Assembly (NCBI GenBank): GCA_009731375.1 | Contig: BJOX01000008.1 | Location: 730,420 to 794,419 of the forward strand | DNA length: 64,000 bases | DNA from: Paulinella micropora | Taxonomy: Eukaryota; Cercozoa; Imbricatea; Euglyphida | Reading direction: 5' to 3' | Shown here: positions 42,901 to 55,595 of the stretch, piece after piece | Numbering within the stretch: position 1 is the first letter of the stretch | Layout of the letters: the number at the start of each line of letters is the position of its first letter | Translations under genes and position numbers: made by a program | Notes under the pieces: model-generated | The model's input: only the letters and a program-made list of their open reading frames with translations | Told to the model about the DNA's origin: nothing | Databases searched by the model: none

Positions 42901-44550
42901 ACCAACTATGTGTGGATCATCCCTGTCAAAGACGTTACCGGCAAGACGACGGCCGAGGCGCTGATCGATAGGATCATCTCACAGATCGGAGTACCAAGAA
43001 AGATATGTTCTGATCGAGGCTCGGACTTTAATAACGAGGTCATCGACAAACTATCTAAGTATTACGGGATGAAATGGCAATATGTTACTGCCTATAACCC
43101 GCGAGCAAATGGGAAAATCGAGCGGGTACACAGACCCCTCAAAGCCTCGCTAAAGATGTATTGCACGAAGAAGGAGAATCAAAGAGCATGGGTCGAGGCA
43201 GCACCATCATTTGCGTTTGCAATGAACTGTCTACCCTCTACGGCGTTAGGAGGCTCGAAGAGCTCAATCTCGCCATATCAGTTAGTATATGGGCGTGAGC
43301 CTGATATCCCGACTTCGCTCCTTCACCCAAAAGACACTTGGGCGGATGCGGATGAGTTGTTTGGGATGAGACTTAGAGTGAAGATGGAGGCGGAACAAAT
43401 AGTCAGGGCGCATAGAGAGGCGGAGCGCCGAAAGACTGATGCTGAAGGGGTGCGACAAGCGCACTTGGATCAGATCAAGTTCCAGGTCGGGGATATTGTA
43501 CTATTGTACCATCCTCAAGTCCCGAAGGGAGTCAGCTCTAAGCTGTTCACTCACTGGAAAGGACCTTATCAGATTATGGAACAGACGGGACCTCTGAATT
43601 ACAAGATCAGGGGTAGAGGGAAGGTGCAAATTGTGAATGTAAGAAGGCTGATTAAGTATGATCCCTTCTTACTGGAAGATGAATCCGTTGAGGAGGCGTT
43701 AAAACGGATGAAGGATGATTTCAAAGAGGTGCCGCCCATCCACAAGGAGGCTGGCATAGACCAAGACGATGCTTATCGGGCACCGATAGCTGAGAAGGAG
43801 GAGAGTGAGGTGGACAGCAAGGAGAAGACTGACCGCATAAGCGCGGTGGGGACTCAGTCCAAGTCTCCGCGAGAGCATAGCGGAAAGAAGGAGAAGATCA
43901 CAGAGGCGCAGCTAAGGAGAGCGCGGAATGATCTTATCAACGACCAACCGAGGAAGGCGATGAGGTCGATGAGATCAAAGGACGTCCACCAGGAGGAGGA
44001 GGGGACGGACACTGACCCAAACGCGGGCAACGTTGAGATTGTCCATGAGCGATGGAAGGAAGGCGATGCGATAGCAACCATCGCATGGGTGAAAAATGTT
44101 TTCTATCTGATGAGACCAGCGGAACAACATGTCGCTGATGACACTCTCTCAGACTTATACTTGATGCGGGTCGTGGCGGTCCCACGACAGATGCGTGTCA
44201 CACGGACACTCAAAATATCATCAGCCGCAAAGATAGTACAACCGATACTCCAGTTCTGGAGAAGTATGGACCCGGTTGAGGATCCAAAGGCAAGACATTA
44301 TCTGCCAGTATATAAAGACGCAAAAAGTCTCGAGACATGGGATGATACAATTACTCCCAGAGACAAGGATTACACTGCGTGGACCATTCAGACACTGCCA
44401 AGAGGAGTGCTTGATGTCCCTTTTGAATTATCGTTGGGCGGAATCCCTAATAAGATCTGGGACATTCTCGAACAGTCAAAGTTCGATCTGACTTTTGTTG
44501 GTGGTCCTCCACCAGGCAAAGAAATCCGCGCCAGACGACGAAGGCAGTGA
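39883..44550 (+). CDS. pol: Element B Pol: RT, RNase H, integrase, C-terminal extension
   Basis: 1555 codons; the frame opens at a TTG, and homology with C begins right there (ARFAEG...RFHAK), so entry is probably by +1 frameshift from the protease frame. The linker (residues 60-240) is shared with A and C. RT is at 260-520 with DLKNGFWQIPL, LPMGLKQAP and YIDD 444-447. RNase H has D598, QREAL, RTDHHNL and VADSLSRL. The integrase zinc domain is H914-x6-H921-x29-C951-x2-C954. The catalytic triad is D984, D1044, E1080 (D-x59-D-x35-E). GPY/F is WKGPYQIMEQTGPLNYKI, followed by VNVRRL. Residues ~1260-1390 are a charged linker, and ~1395-1555 the extension domain shared with element A, ending in RARRRRQ, a possible nuclear signal. 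All catalytic residues are present. Confidence 0.95.
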   Translation: MARFAEGVGTDVHITNGYRFHAKVGEEKREAFVPRRTGRIPDTPPETIKSFITDFWGDEPTWPRSLSEVKKCLRTLFENNKPYTIILPYNEKAIWAQEIRDRLIDHPIPVPSRKQQLVVACRMGTREQSSAYKRKLRDLDKLKLIPQAFTCFDGFYTRKAPLQYARLIDMLVELGKDDEPDTVTYEKTGLDDVSEEDLGLEEDREPLKQHKQMSDEDFQEAARKILEEGVGTEKEKELLKAKLEANKEIFDPPHAGGVKPEDFTAVIYKIPGAEPSPAPRRANLSIHEAKIAEELARQLLNEDFIERSTSPIVSQPRIVPKPGGEWRLTVNYARVNKVLEEERNPLPTLEEGRRVLRNAKFYSVIDLKNGFWQIPLEEKSRWLTAFVVGMEIYQWKVLPMGLKQAPGLFQKAMQKMLSSQYDDLSDGGFMRRRGQKAGEYAFCYIDDIIVYSNTMEEHIDHLSDIFRRIGAFGLKCNLKKCQLAKTSVTYLGYEISHNRVSISKEKREEIMNRPIPKNRTELHSFLAMAQYYSQFIPDWGATRAKVEKMIDFGDFEKWDEEALQAFHALKDLIYKDPKDGGLVLTMPDFTKQFVVDTDASKFAIGAVLQQEDEEKKLRPIMFISRKLCAAERNYCTRQREALAVVWALKRLREYLWGGPQFTVRTDHHNLLWLMNHEQTGRLARWQAFLSCFDFTMVHLPGKRNVVADSLSRLEFNSEVSALVSTVEMEDLSTDKVYEVSHIEAMEMASGVRYDRTGLRYSPQGPDHGICCELHTQEDAEWSYEVYENAKANIREEEETQEVYAEPPQERRSDLDDDPERIGVRLEDGTIHIASPTAWRQQQAQDPEFKELIQLYQNPDELRMTKAIKDQMKEMGWRDGLLWYKGLHGRYASQPDKWTLWVPESLRRFIFVAAHNCPLLAHPGRQRTHMFVARRFWWKKMKEEIDQAVDACIPCKINKTPLKANFGLIGEFPLHAGMFEFIHIDHVGPFPESKDGYKYLLTAIDRATNYVWIIPVKDVTGKTTAEALIDRIISQIGVPRKICSDRGSDFNNEVIDKLSKYYGMKWQYVTAYNPRANGKIERVHRPLKASLKMYCTKKENQRAWVEAAPSFAFAMNCLPSTALGGSKSSISPYQLVYGREPDIPTSLLHPKDTWADADELFGMRLRVKMEAEQIVRAHREAERRKTDAEGVRQAHLDQIKFQVGDIVLLYHPQVPKGVSSKLFTHWKGPYQIMEQTGPLNYKIRGRGKVQIVNVRRLIKYDPFLLEDESVEEALKRMKDDFKEVPPIHKEAGIDQDDAYRAPIAEKEESEVDSKEKTDRISAVGTQSKSPREHSGKKEKITEAQLRRARNDLINDQPRKAMRSMRSKDVHQEEEGTDTDPNAGNVEIVHERWKEGDAIATIAWVKNVFYLMRPAEQHVADDTLSDLYLMRVVAVPRQMRVTRTLKISSAAKIVQPILQFWRSMDPVEDPKARHYLPVYKDAKSLETWDDTITPRDKDYTAWTIQTLPRGVLDVPFELSLGGIPNKIWDILEQSKFDLTFVGGPPPGKEIRARRRRQ

Positions 44551-45047
44551 CAAAGAAACTATTTTTCTTTATGCGTCTCAAATAAACTGATTGATTGCCC
44601 ACGGCGTATCATGATTTGATCATGCATCATCAGTTATCAATATGAATATTAAAAAGACTCAGTGATATAACTTGGCATTCGATCGCAACATACGAGTGCG
44701 AAAGGTCGATCGACGATGATACTACACCGTATACGGGGATCGCTAGTGTATTGAGCGATGGTGTTCCCGGGTATGACCCTCTTGCAAGTCCTGGGATGAT
44801 GTTCTGAAAAAATTAAATGTTCTCTGAACTTCTATTAAATTATTTTTTTACGATACATTATATAATGTTGTACCTGTGCATGGTCAATCTCTACTTGTGT
44901 CGGTATATCGCAGGGTTCGGTACTTACACCCCGACTTCGGATATAGTTACTAGGACTGGCCCCCTAGTACTATATTATAGGATATCCGCTTTAGACAAGG
45001 GTATGTCATTAAAAAGACCATGTATTTACCGTCGGATCTTAGTGTGG

Positions 45048-45100
<53 letters not shown>

Positions 45101-45507
45101 ATATCTGAGGCGTACTGATGCAGCTAATGGCATATCCTCAACTGACATAAGCCTCCAATACCCTTGTTCGAGGTCCTCCACCCCCCCGTGTCAGTCTCTC
45201 GCCTGATGATCGGGGCCACCGATGGAGCTCCTGAGGGCAAGACTGCACTAAGCCGAGGTTATTCCGCAGTCCCAGCAACCTCTTGCAAGACGTCACCGAA
45301 TGTGCAAGTGCATACACCAAGCGCGGTTGCTAGAGCTGCCTCGAAACCCCACCCATAACAATCTGGTGTCTGCTGGGTCCTGGGCTATCAACCAGCATAT
45401 GCGGAGTTTAAGATCTTTTACGCGCGCAACGACCCTCCTCCCCAGCATCTACCACCAAAGGGTTATGAGTTGGCGTCACAGTTTAACGCCTTGAGGCCAT
45501 TGGGCTG

Positions 45508-45539
<32 letters not shown>

Positions 45540-45670
45540 GAAGAAGAAGAAGATCACAGGGGGGAATACGGCACCACGTTGCTTGTATTTTTTAATGGTA
45601 ATACATTTGTTCTTGACATACTGCAGAGAAAAAAAAAAGAAGTTGAAGGGAGGAGTTCAAAATTTACAAG
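44551..45670 (+). repeat. Element B 3' region, unit 1
   Basis: 44805-45048 (TGTTCTCTGAAC...GTGTGG) is repeated at 48157-48404. It has an (AAT)n run at 45048-45098, then a ~410-bp insert absent from unit 2, a second AAT run (45509-45530), then a segment (GATAATGATAAGAAG...GAGTTCAAAA) again matching unit 2 (48443-48600). No gene is supported. Confidence 0.75.
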
Positions 45671-45682
45671 AACTGCTAGTTT

Positions 45683-45983
45683 TGCCGGTTCGATGTCAAA
45701 AGAATATATTTATTGATGCCTATCCTTTTACCCAACCAAATTCAACAACTTCGCCAGTAACCCAATCTTCTTCACTTATATAAATAAAGATCAAAGATGG
45801 CTGGAAAATTTGGGAGACTAGCGAAGCCCAAAGACAACCAAGGCAAACACCAGCCAATTCCCATTGTCCGGCCTAACGATAATATATTCTGACCTAAAAA
45901 GGGTAACGGACCTTTTTAGTAATATTATCATTATCCGGTTAAGAGTGTTATTAATATGAACAGTCTCTTATCGTGTCTGGATC
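45683..45983 (-). repeat. A' 3' LTR (A family), truncated at gap
   Basis: It is the reverse complement of an A-type LTR with the CCGGCA end at 45683. It lacks the first ~40 bp, which fall in or beyond the 10-N gap 45984-45993. It is closer to the D LTR than to the element A LTR (e.g. CCGGTTAAGAGTGTTATTAATA, not present in A). Confidence 0.83.
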
Positions 45984-46241
45984 NNNNNNNNNNGTCCAAT
46001 GGCTTTGTACCTTTGTGCCATCTGAACTCTTCGTCTTGCACCGCGCTGTCCCACTCTGGACGAGCGTGATAGCGGAAGTTTCGAGCCCACCTCTCCGCCC
46101 AGGATTGGAGGCGTTGAGGGTCGGTTGGGCGGGCATTTTCGCGGTCAAGCAAGATATTGAGTAGGTATCCATGGCCGTTTCGGAACAGGCGATAGCGAAT
46201 GGCTATGAGCCATACCGCCATGTGTTCTTGTNNNNNNNNNN
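45984..46241. other. Gap-bounded duplicate segment, probable mis-assembly
   Basis: Two 10-N gaps (45984-45993 and 46232-46241) enclose 45994-46231, which repeats 47334-47570 base for base as far as I can compare. It replaces the expected LTR start and polypurine tract of A'. Confidence 0.8.
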
Positions 46242-47035
46242 TTGATTTCGAATTTAATTATCAAATTGAAATTTTGAACTACACTTCCCCCCCCTTGATG
46301 ACCCTTGTCATCCGAATGTGAGGAGTAACTTCTTTTATTCTGGCTCTCCCGAATTGGTCGGGTTCCCTGGCTGGGAGATTGCCGTGGAGATGCAGTATGC
46401 TCCCACAAGCTTTCGGCCGCGCTATTGTGGATGCGTACCCTCACAGCGTGTTAGGATCCCCTGATTGGACAGAAGGCAATTGGCCAACTCACTTCTAGTG
46501 ACGCTCATTTGGCTCCCCGGGTGGGACGGGAGGTCACTTGGTGCTGGGATGTAGGTACTCGTAGACATGGCATGTCGGTCGCTCCATGGGCTCCCTGGAT
46601 GGGGCGGAGGTTAATCGTGGCCAGGACGTAAAAATACCTTCACCCAAGCTGACCTATTGGCGGTAGGCTGGGATGAATGTTTTCTCAAAGTTGCGTCCCG
46701 GATCCCTTGCGGGGTGGAGAAAAGTATATAATCACAATCTAGCCTTTAGCGGACAGATTGCGGACATATACCCTCACAGCGCACTGCGGATCCCCTTATT
46801 AGACAGAAGGCAATCGGGCCTGAATAGGAGTCCACTATGAACAAATTTGTTAGCTATATATGGATAACAAACGTGCCCGTAGGTCGTCCATTTGTTGGAA
46901 TGAACGGGCGCTTTGCCAGTCTAGATGTTTGTTTCGTTTTTTGGTGTCCTCAGTGGACTTTTTGTATAGATATATATAATTGTATAGAGCCAGCTGGAAG
47001 TTATTTTTGGAAGTGTCTAGGAAGGTATACAACCC

Positions 47036-47608
47036 CTATTGGAGGGTCTCAAAACACATCTCTCTCGTCTTCCTCCACGTATCGGATGAAATCGTCCTCT
47101 GTGCTGGACTTGGAGGATGAGCGGTACCCTCTGGTTGGTCGAAGGGTGGATTGTCGCGCTCGTGATCGAGTTGGATGCGGATCGTTTGCCGTTCGTCATC
47201 AGATAGTTCGAACGGTCGGATCGACGACCGTGGTTGGCCGTACTCAGGGTATAGTTTTTGCATTATGTCCCCGAGTTTATATTCGTACACTTGCTCCCAC
47301 CGTGGGTAACAGTGTCGAGCGTGGTATATATAGTCCAATGGCTTTGTACCTTTGTGCCATCTGAACTCTTCGTCTTGCACCGCGCTGTCCCACTCTGGAC
47401 GAGCGTGATAGCGGAAGTTTCGAGCCCACCTCTCCGCCCAGGATTGGAGGCGTTGAGGGTCGGTTGGGCGGGCATTTTCGCGGTCAAGCAAGATATTGAG
47501 TAGGTATCCATGGCCGTTTCGGAACAGGCGATAGCGAATGGCTATGAGCCATACCGCCATGTGTTCTTGTTGAAAACGGAGATAATGTCTTTGTCGTAGC
47601 CTTGCCAC
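47036..47608 (-). CDS. A' accessory protein 3 (open copy)
   Basis: About 190 open codons matching the frameshifted accessory protein 3 of element A: ARLRQRHYLRF, EHMAVWLIAIRY, LFRNGHGYL, WAERWARNFRYHARPEWD, RHCYPRWEQVYEYKLGDI, PFELSDDER and QLDHERD. The frame opens at a GTG and is open further upstream without an ATG, as in A. It shows A carries a one-base frameshift and that the protein was maintained in the family. The fold is unknown; it is basic/aromatic with an acidic tail, and has no predicted membrane segment. Confidence 0.68.
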   Translation of the reverse strand: MARLRQRHYLRFQQEHMAVWLIAIRYRLFRNGHGYLLNILLDRENARPTDPQRLQSWAERWARNFRYHARPEWDSAVQDEEFRWHKGTKPLDYIYHARHCYPRWEQVYEYKLGDIMQKLYPEYGQPRSSIRPFELSDDERQTIRIQLDHERDNPPFDQPEGTAHPPSPAQRTISSDTWRKTREMCFETLQ

Positions 47609-47728
47609 TCCCTGAAATCGGTCGGGGATTGTAGGTGGCTGGGGGCGATAGTAGCTCCGCCTATGGTAGGGAGGCGAGAGTGAAATATATGTGACGCCAC
47701 TATCTGATAGACAGGTGGTAGGGGACGG

Positions 47729-48118
47729 TTATTGGGCACTCTCCTCAAGGGGCACTCCGAGGGCCTCCTTGATTTTGCGCAACTCGTCACCTTCCGCCGA
47801 CAGATTGAATGGGAGATCGCGGCCCTTTCGGAGGTGATAGGCTCGATATGCCTGAACCTCATCCGGGAGGGGTAGGCCCGCTCTCTCCAGGAGTCGGTAG
47901 TAGGCACTGATAATATTATCCAACTGTGACCATCGGAGCCTTCGGAGCTCGTAGAGTTCCAAGAGCTGTTTGGGCAGCGCTTTGATGCTATAGAATCGTA
48001 GCGCATACGCCCTTTGTTGATCGGACAAGCTAGCCCAGCCTGTGATGGTCCGAGTCAACGCCCACTGCTCTATGGTCAGTGATGTAGGATCCCCCGGGGT
48101 GGGTATGTAGGATACCAC
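47729..48118 (-). pseudogene. A' accessory protein 2, C-terminal part
   Basis: 130 codons matching accessory protein 2 of element A from SYIPTPGDP on: EQWALTR, GWASLSDQQRA, LRFYSI, YELRRLRW, YRLLERAGLPLPDEVQAYRAYHLRKG, then RDLPFNLSAEGDELRKIKEALG to EESAQ-stop. The N-terminal Cys-rich part is cut off by the junction near 48157. It supplies the uninterrupted C-terminus that A has lost. Confidence 0.7.
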
Positions 48119-48156
48119 GTATGGGAGTGGATTTTCGGGCCAGGTCGGCGGGCCCT

Positions 48157-48401
48157 GAGGAAGTTCTCGAAAATGAAATGTTCTCTGAAACTTTCATTAA
48201 ATTATTTTTTACGATAGATTATATACTGTCGTACCTGAGCACGAACAATCTCTATTTGTGTCGGTATATCGCAGGGTCGGGTACATACACCTCGACTTTG
48301 GATATAGCTATTAGGACTGGCCCCCTAATACTATATCATAGGATATCCGCCTTATACAAGGGTATGTCATTAAAAAAGACAATGTACTTACGATCTCCCT
48401 G

Positions 48402-48453
<52 letters not shown>

Positions 48454-48788
48454 GAAGAAGAAGGAGATCAAAGGGGGAATCGTACTACAGCACCACGTTG
48501 CTTGTATTTTTTTTATTAATTGTACGTTTGTTCTTGACATACTGCCGAGAGAAAAAAGAGAGAGAGAGAGAGAGAGAGAGATTGAGGGGAAGGAGTTCAA
48601 AAATCTACAAGAATGGCTGGAGAATCCGCGTTGACGTGCAGTATGAGGATATATTTATAGTCTTTTAGCGTCTATCCGTGGGTCGATGCGCTGTGTGGCA
48701 TGACTACATAGCGCATACTATTTGCAGAAAGAAATCAGAAGGTGTATGGCGAAAATGCTATTTCCGTCATAAAATCGGGAGGGGGTAC
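48157..48788 (+). repeat. Element B 3' region, unit 2, with polypurine tract
   Basis: Direct repeat of unit 1 without the ~410-bp insert. (AAT)n at 48404-48442, AG run at 48556-48580, and the polypurine tract GGGAGGGGG at 48777-48785 just before the 3' LTR. Confidence 0.75.
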
Positions 48789-49021
48789 TGTAGGCATCAC
48801 CCCCCGGATAGCCGGTAAAAAGTACCTTTTCCTGGTGACAGGTGCACCAGCTTGTTTTTAAGTATTATTTGTCCGGATTGGACCTGATGCAATTTTATTC
48901 CTGGTCTGTTGCCGTTTTCCTTTTTGGCTTCACTGAGTTAATATAACGAGACATCATTCTCATTCTTGAGGACTGTGGTTGTATTACCGAATTTTTACGA
49001 GCTATCGTTGGGGGCATTACA
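48789..49021 (+). repeat. Element B 3' LTR
   Basis: 233 bp, with the same ends as the 5' LTR. It is shorter by 4 bp at GTG(TTTG)GTTG. It is followed at once by the target duplication GCAA. Confidence 0.95.
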
Positions 49022-49182
49022 GCAACTGTTGATCTTTTCAAGAGTATAAAAAGATCTTTGACTTAATCGTTTGAAATAATTATTGAACGGAATCGAAAAC
49101 TAGTTAGTGAAGTCGAAACGTCGTGCAGAGTAGAATCTAATGAACCGGTCAAAAATAGTGAATTATCAACGGTAAATGTTTT
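49022..49182 (-). repeat. Dispersed host repeat R, copy 3 (most complete)
   Basis: Its reverse complement holds the 34266-34371 sequence followed by the 1-42 sequence, so this is the fullest copy (~160 bp). It begins at the target duplication of element B. Confidence 0.78.
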
Positions 49183-50669
49183 AGCCGGTCGTTAAGGTGC
49201 TCAGTCTGATACATACACTGAATGCTACAGGAGGCATAGAGCTCGAGCTAGGAGGCACGATTTCTCAGAGACTCACATAAGTTATGAGCAGTTTATTTTC
49301 TTTTTTGTTCGACAAGCTGGATGTCCCATGCCATTTGTAGGTAGGACGAGAGCGTCTGCGAATGAGGAGTTAGTATACGGCGTGCGGGTCGACCTTCTAT
49401 GTCCGCTTCTCCCCCTGGGGGCAAAGGGATTGTCGGACGGCCCTCGCATTACATTGTGGCATTAACTGTTATCCTGTTTGTCGTTACTTGATTCTCATAC
49501 TCGGTCTGCCCCTCTACCGTTTAGGTACTACTAATTAAGTGTCAGAGTAGCTGGTCCGGTTACAGTAACTTCAGCTACTACGGTCTGCCATATCAGTTTT
49601 GGGAAATGTTTTATTGAAATATAATTGAACAGAGTTTACAGAGAAACATAAAGTACATTTCTGTACTTTCTACTTGCGTATTGCAGTACCAAAAAGGTAC
49701 AGGAACGTCAACCACAACGGAGTGTGAAGAAGCCTCCTGTTTAGATGGTCGAGCAACTGCCTGAGGCCGAATGCTCCTAGTATCGTTTTCGCTATGCTCT
49801 GACAAATGTCTCACGGTGAAGGAGGTGATGTACAGGGGAAAGTCCAAAATAAAGGTAACCAGTGGGAGTTCGTAGAGCAGTTGTTCGAGTTGATTCTGTA
49901 CAAATTTACATCTTGTAGCGGAAGCGTCGTCCTAGAAAGGGAGTGTGCCTAAAAGCAACAATCAGGGCAAATTAATATCCCTTGCAAAATGGGCGCGATC
50001 ATATGAGAGGAAAGCTAAGCTCACTGATAGTAGAGGACTGGCGAACATTTTTCACGGACACGAATGATTTATTGACCTCCTGATCGCTCCACGAACCCCA
50101 GAAGTGTGTGCCCCCAGCTCTTCCGCGACTTCTCTGATGTTGTGGTACACATGAAGGTCGTGGGAGCCGCCTAACGGAAGATATGAGTGGGCGGGACGTG
50201 GAAAACAAAAAGGCGGGACTTGGAACAACTTGAGGCGTCAGTAAAATGCAAACCTTTTCTCATTCAAACAGGACGAGAAAAAATTTCAATTTTACCTGGT
50301 CCATACATGATGACTGCCTCTCCAGGCACGAATCCATTCTTGTCGGCAACACAAGGCATCTTGATGCTGTTTGGGCGAATGCAAAAATTTTTGATTTATG
50401 AGAACAGCTGCAGTAAATGACCTAGATGACGCGTGGAAAAAAAGGGTGAAACGTGTGGTGGTTATAAAATCTGCCGTTATTGACGTTATGGGCGGGCCGG
50501 CCAAGACATTGCACCTCGGATACGGATGGAACATTTCCTTTTTGTGATTATTCGACGAGAAAACCTGCTGCCTACGGCACGCTCTTTCTTGTCCTTCTTT
50601 CCTTCTATTTAAAATTGATGACTTGGTGTGTGGTTGCCATAATCGATATCACTTTCACCTGGCTTCAGC
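49183..50669. other. Unique region, no gene supported
   Basis: About 1.5 kb of mixed composition with short frames only (all under 82 codons). No motif, RNA gene or repeat recognised. Confidence 0.4.
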
Positions 50670-51157
50670 TGCCACCTCAATAATGATTTTCAATTCTTTT
50701 CTTTTGTTTGTTCAAATTAAACTTGTTTGTTTGCTTGTTTCTTTCTTTCTTTGTTTGCTTGTTTCTTTCCTTCTCCTTTCTTTCTTTCGTCCTTTTCTTA
50801 AAATTGAAGAAAGAGGACTACTCAGAAGGAAAAAAAGAAGGAAGAAGGAAGAAAAAAAAGAAGGAAAGATGAGGACAGAAAGAAATTAAAGCTTAAGTGG
50901 AGAAGGAAAGAAAAGAAAGACAGAAAGAAGAAAGAAGAAAGAAAAGAAGGGAAGAAAAGAAAGAAAGAAAAGAAAGAAAGAAAAGAAAGAAAGAAAAGAA
51001 AGAAAGAAAAGAACGAAAGAAAAGAAAGAAAGAAAAGAAAGGAAGAAAAGAAAGAAAGAAAAGAAAGAAAGAAAAAGAAAGAAAGAAAAAGAAAGAAAGA
51101 AAAAGAAAAAAAGAAAAAGAAAAAAAGAGAAAGAAAGGAAGAAGGAAGAAGGAAGGA

Positions 51158-51191
<34 letters not shown>

Positions 51192-51194
51192 AGT

Positions 51195-51252
<58 letters not shown>
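50670..51252 (+). repeat. Polypurine array block 1 (AAAG, GAAG, AGT)
   Basis: It begins with ~200 bp of non-repetitive sequence (GCCACCTCAATAATGATTTTC...CTTAAGTGGAGAAGG) that recurs at 53478, then AAAG/GAAAGAAA arrays to 51150 and (AGT)n to 51252. Long Lys/Glu frames here are repeat translations. Confidence 0.9.
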
Positions 51253-51254
<2 letters not shown>

Positions 51255-51366
51255 AGCAGCACAAGCACAATGGGATAAGCTGCCAGAGCACCTAAGAGAT
51301 ATCTCATACAAAGTAGAATTCAAAAAGGAACTCAAAGCATATCTCTTAAGGCTGCAAGAATCCTGA
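51253..51366 (+). pseudogene. LINE reverse transcriptase C-terminal fragment
   Basis: A 37-codon frame reading QWDKLPEHLRDI ... FKKELKAYLL, then stop. W-x-LP-x-x-(I/L)R ... FK-x-x-LK-x-(Y/W)L is the typical extreme C-terminus of Jockey/CR1-like LINE ORF2 proteins. Everything upstream is replaced by the AGT array, so this is a severely truncated copy. The ~195 bp after it (to the gap at 51563) are probably its 3' UTR. Confidence 0.6.
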
Positions 51367-51562
51367 CACTGCCTACGGGCCTAAAGAGGGCGTTGGACAC
51401 CTCATCATCAGATGATACCTGAGTGTGGGACAAGTTCAGCGTTGATCACATCCTAAGCCGGAGTGTGGTTGGCCAAACCCCCTTGGGGAGTCACCTCGTG
51501 TCTACCAGCTTTTGCGAGTGCCACCGTTATATATAGTACTGAGTGAGAATATAACACTTTCA

Positions 51563-52025
51563 NNNNNNNNNNNNNNNNNNNNNNNNNNNNNNNNNNNNNN
51601 NNNNNNNNNNNNNNNNNNNNNNNNNNNNNNNNNNNNNNNNNNNNNNNNNNNNNNNNNNNNNNNNNNNNNNNNNNNNNNNNNNNNNNNNNNNNNNNNNNNN
51701 NNNNNNNNNNNNNNNNNNNNNNNNNNNNNNNNNNNNNNNNNNNNNNNNNNNNNNNNNNNNNNNNNNNNNNNNNNNNNNNNNNNNNNNNNNNNNNNNNNNN
51801 NNNNNNNNNNNNNNNNNNNNNNNNNNNNNNNNNNNNNNNNNNNNNNNNNNNNNNNNNNNNNNNNNNNNNNNNNNNNNNNNNNNNNNNNNNNNNNNNNNNN
51901 NNNNNNNNNNNNNNNNNNNNNNNNNNNNNNNNNNNNNNNNNNNNNNNNNNNNNNNNNNNNNNNNNNNNNNNNNNNNNNNNNNNNNNNNNNNNNNNNNNNN
52001 NNNNNNNNNNNNNNNNNNNNNNNNN
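51563..52025. other. 463-N gap
   Basis: It separates the LINE fragment's 3' UTR from a TTA run at 52026. 52046-52229 is unique AT-rich sequence without recognised features. Confidence 0.95.
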
Positions 52026-52229
52026 TATTATTATTATTATTATTTTATTTTATTTTAATATTTTTAATCTAAGTCATTTTATTTTAATACTTTAATATTT
52101 TGATAATTTCTCATTACCTTTAATAACTTGAGACGTAGGTCACCATCTAGTTAAATCAATAGCTCTTGAGCTAACGATTTGTATGGATAGACCAGAGGTT
52201 AAATTGTTAACTTCATTAAACCGAAGGCC

Positions 52230-55595
<3,366 letters not shown>

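Larger units (their letters stand above)
46242..48156 (-). mobile_element. A': 3' fragment of an A-family element inside element B, inverted
   Basis: On the minus strand it runs from the C-terminus of accessory protein 2 through accessory protein 3 and the A-type 3' UTR (including the G/C run with AT inverted repeat at 46242-46295). The upstream part of the A element is missing. It ends next to unit 2 of the B 3' region at about 48157. Confidence 0.8.
35022..49021 (+). mobile_element. Element B: 14.0-kb Ty3/gypsy-type LTR retrotransposon
   Basis: Matching LTRs lie at both ends (237 and 233 bp), differing by about three substitutions, a two-base swap and one 4-bp deletion. They are flanked by the 4-bp target duplication GCAA (35018-35021 and 49022-49025). 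The PBS, gag, protease-like frame, pol, 3' region and polypurine tract are in order. pol is open over 1555 codons with all RT, RNase H and integrase residues present. This is the best-preserved element in the window and probably the youngest. The 3' region holds an inverted fragment of an A-family element and two 10-N gaps. Confidence 0.93.

Noticed and set aside
43877-44550. Chromodomain after integrase
   Set aside because: No chromodomain-like pattern (aromatic cage with YLVKWKG-type core) is visible; motifs differ.
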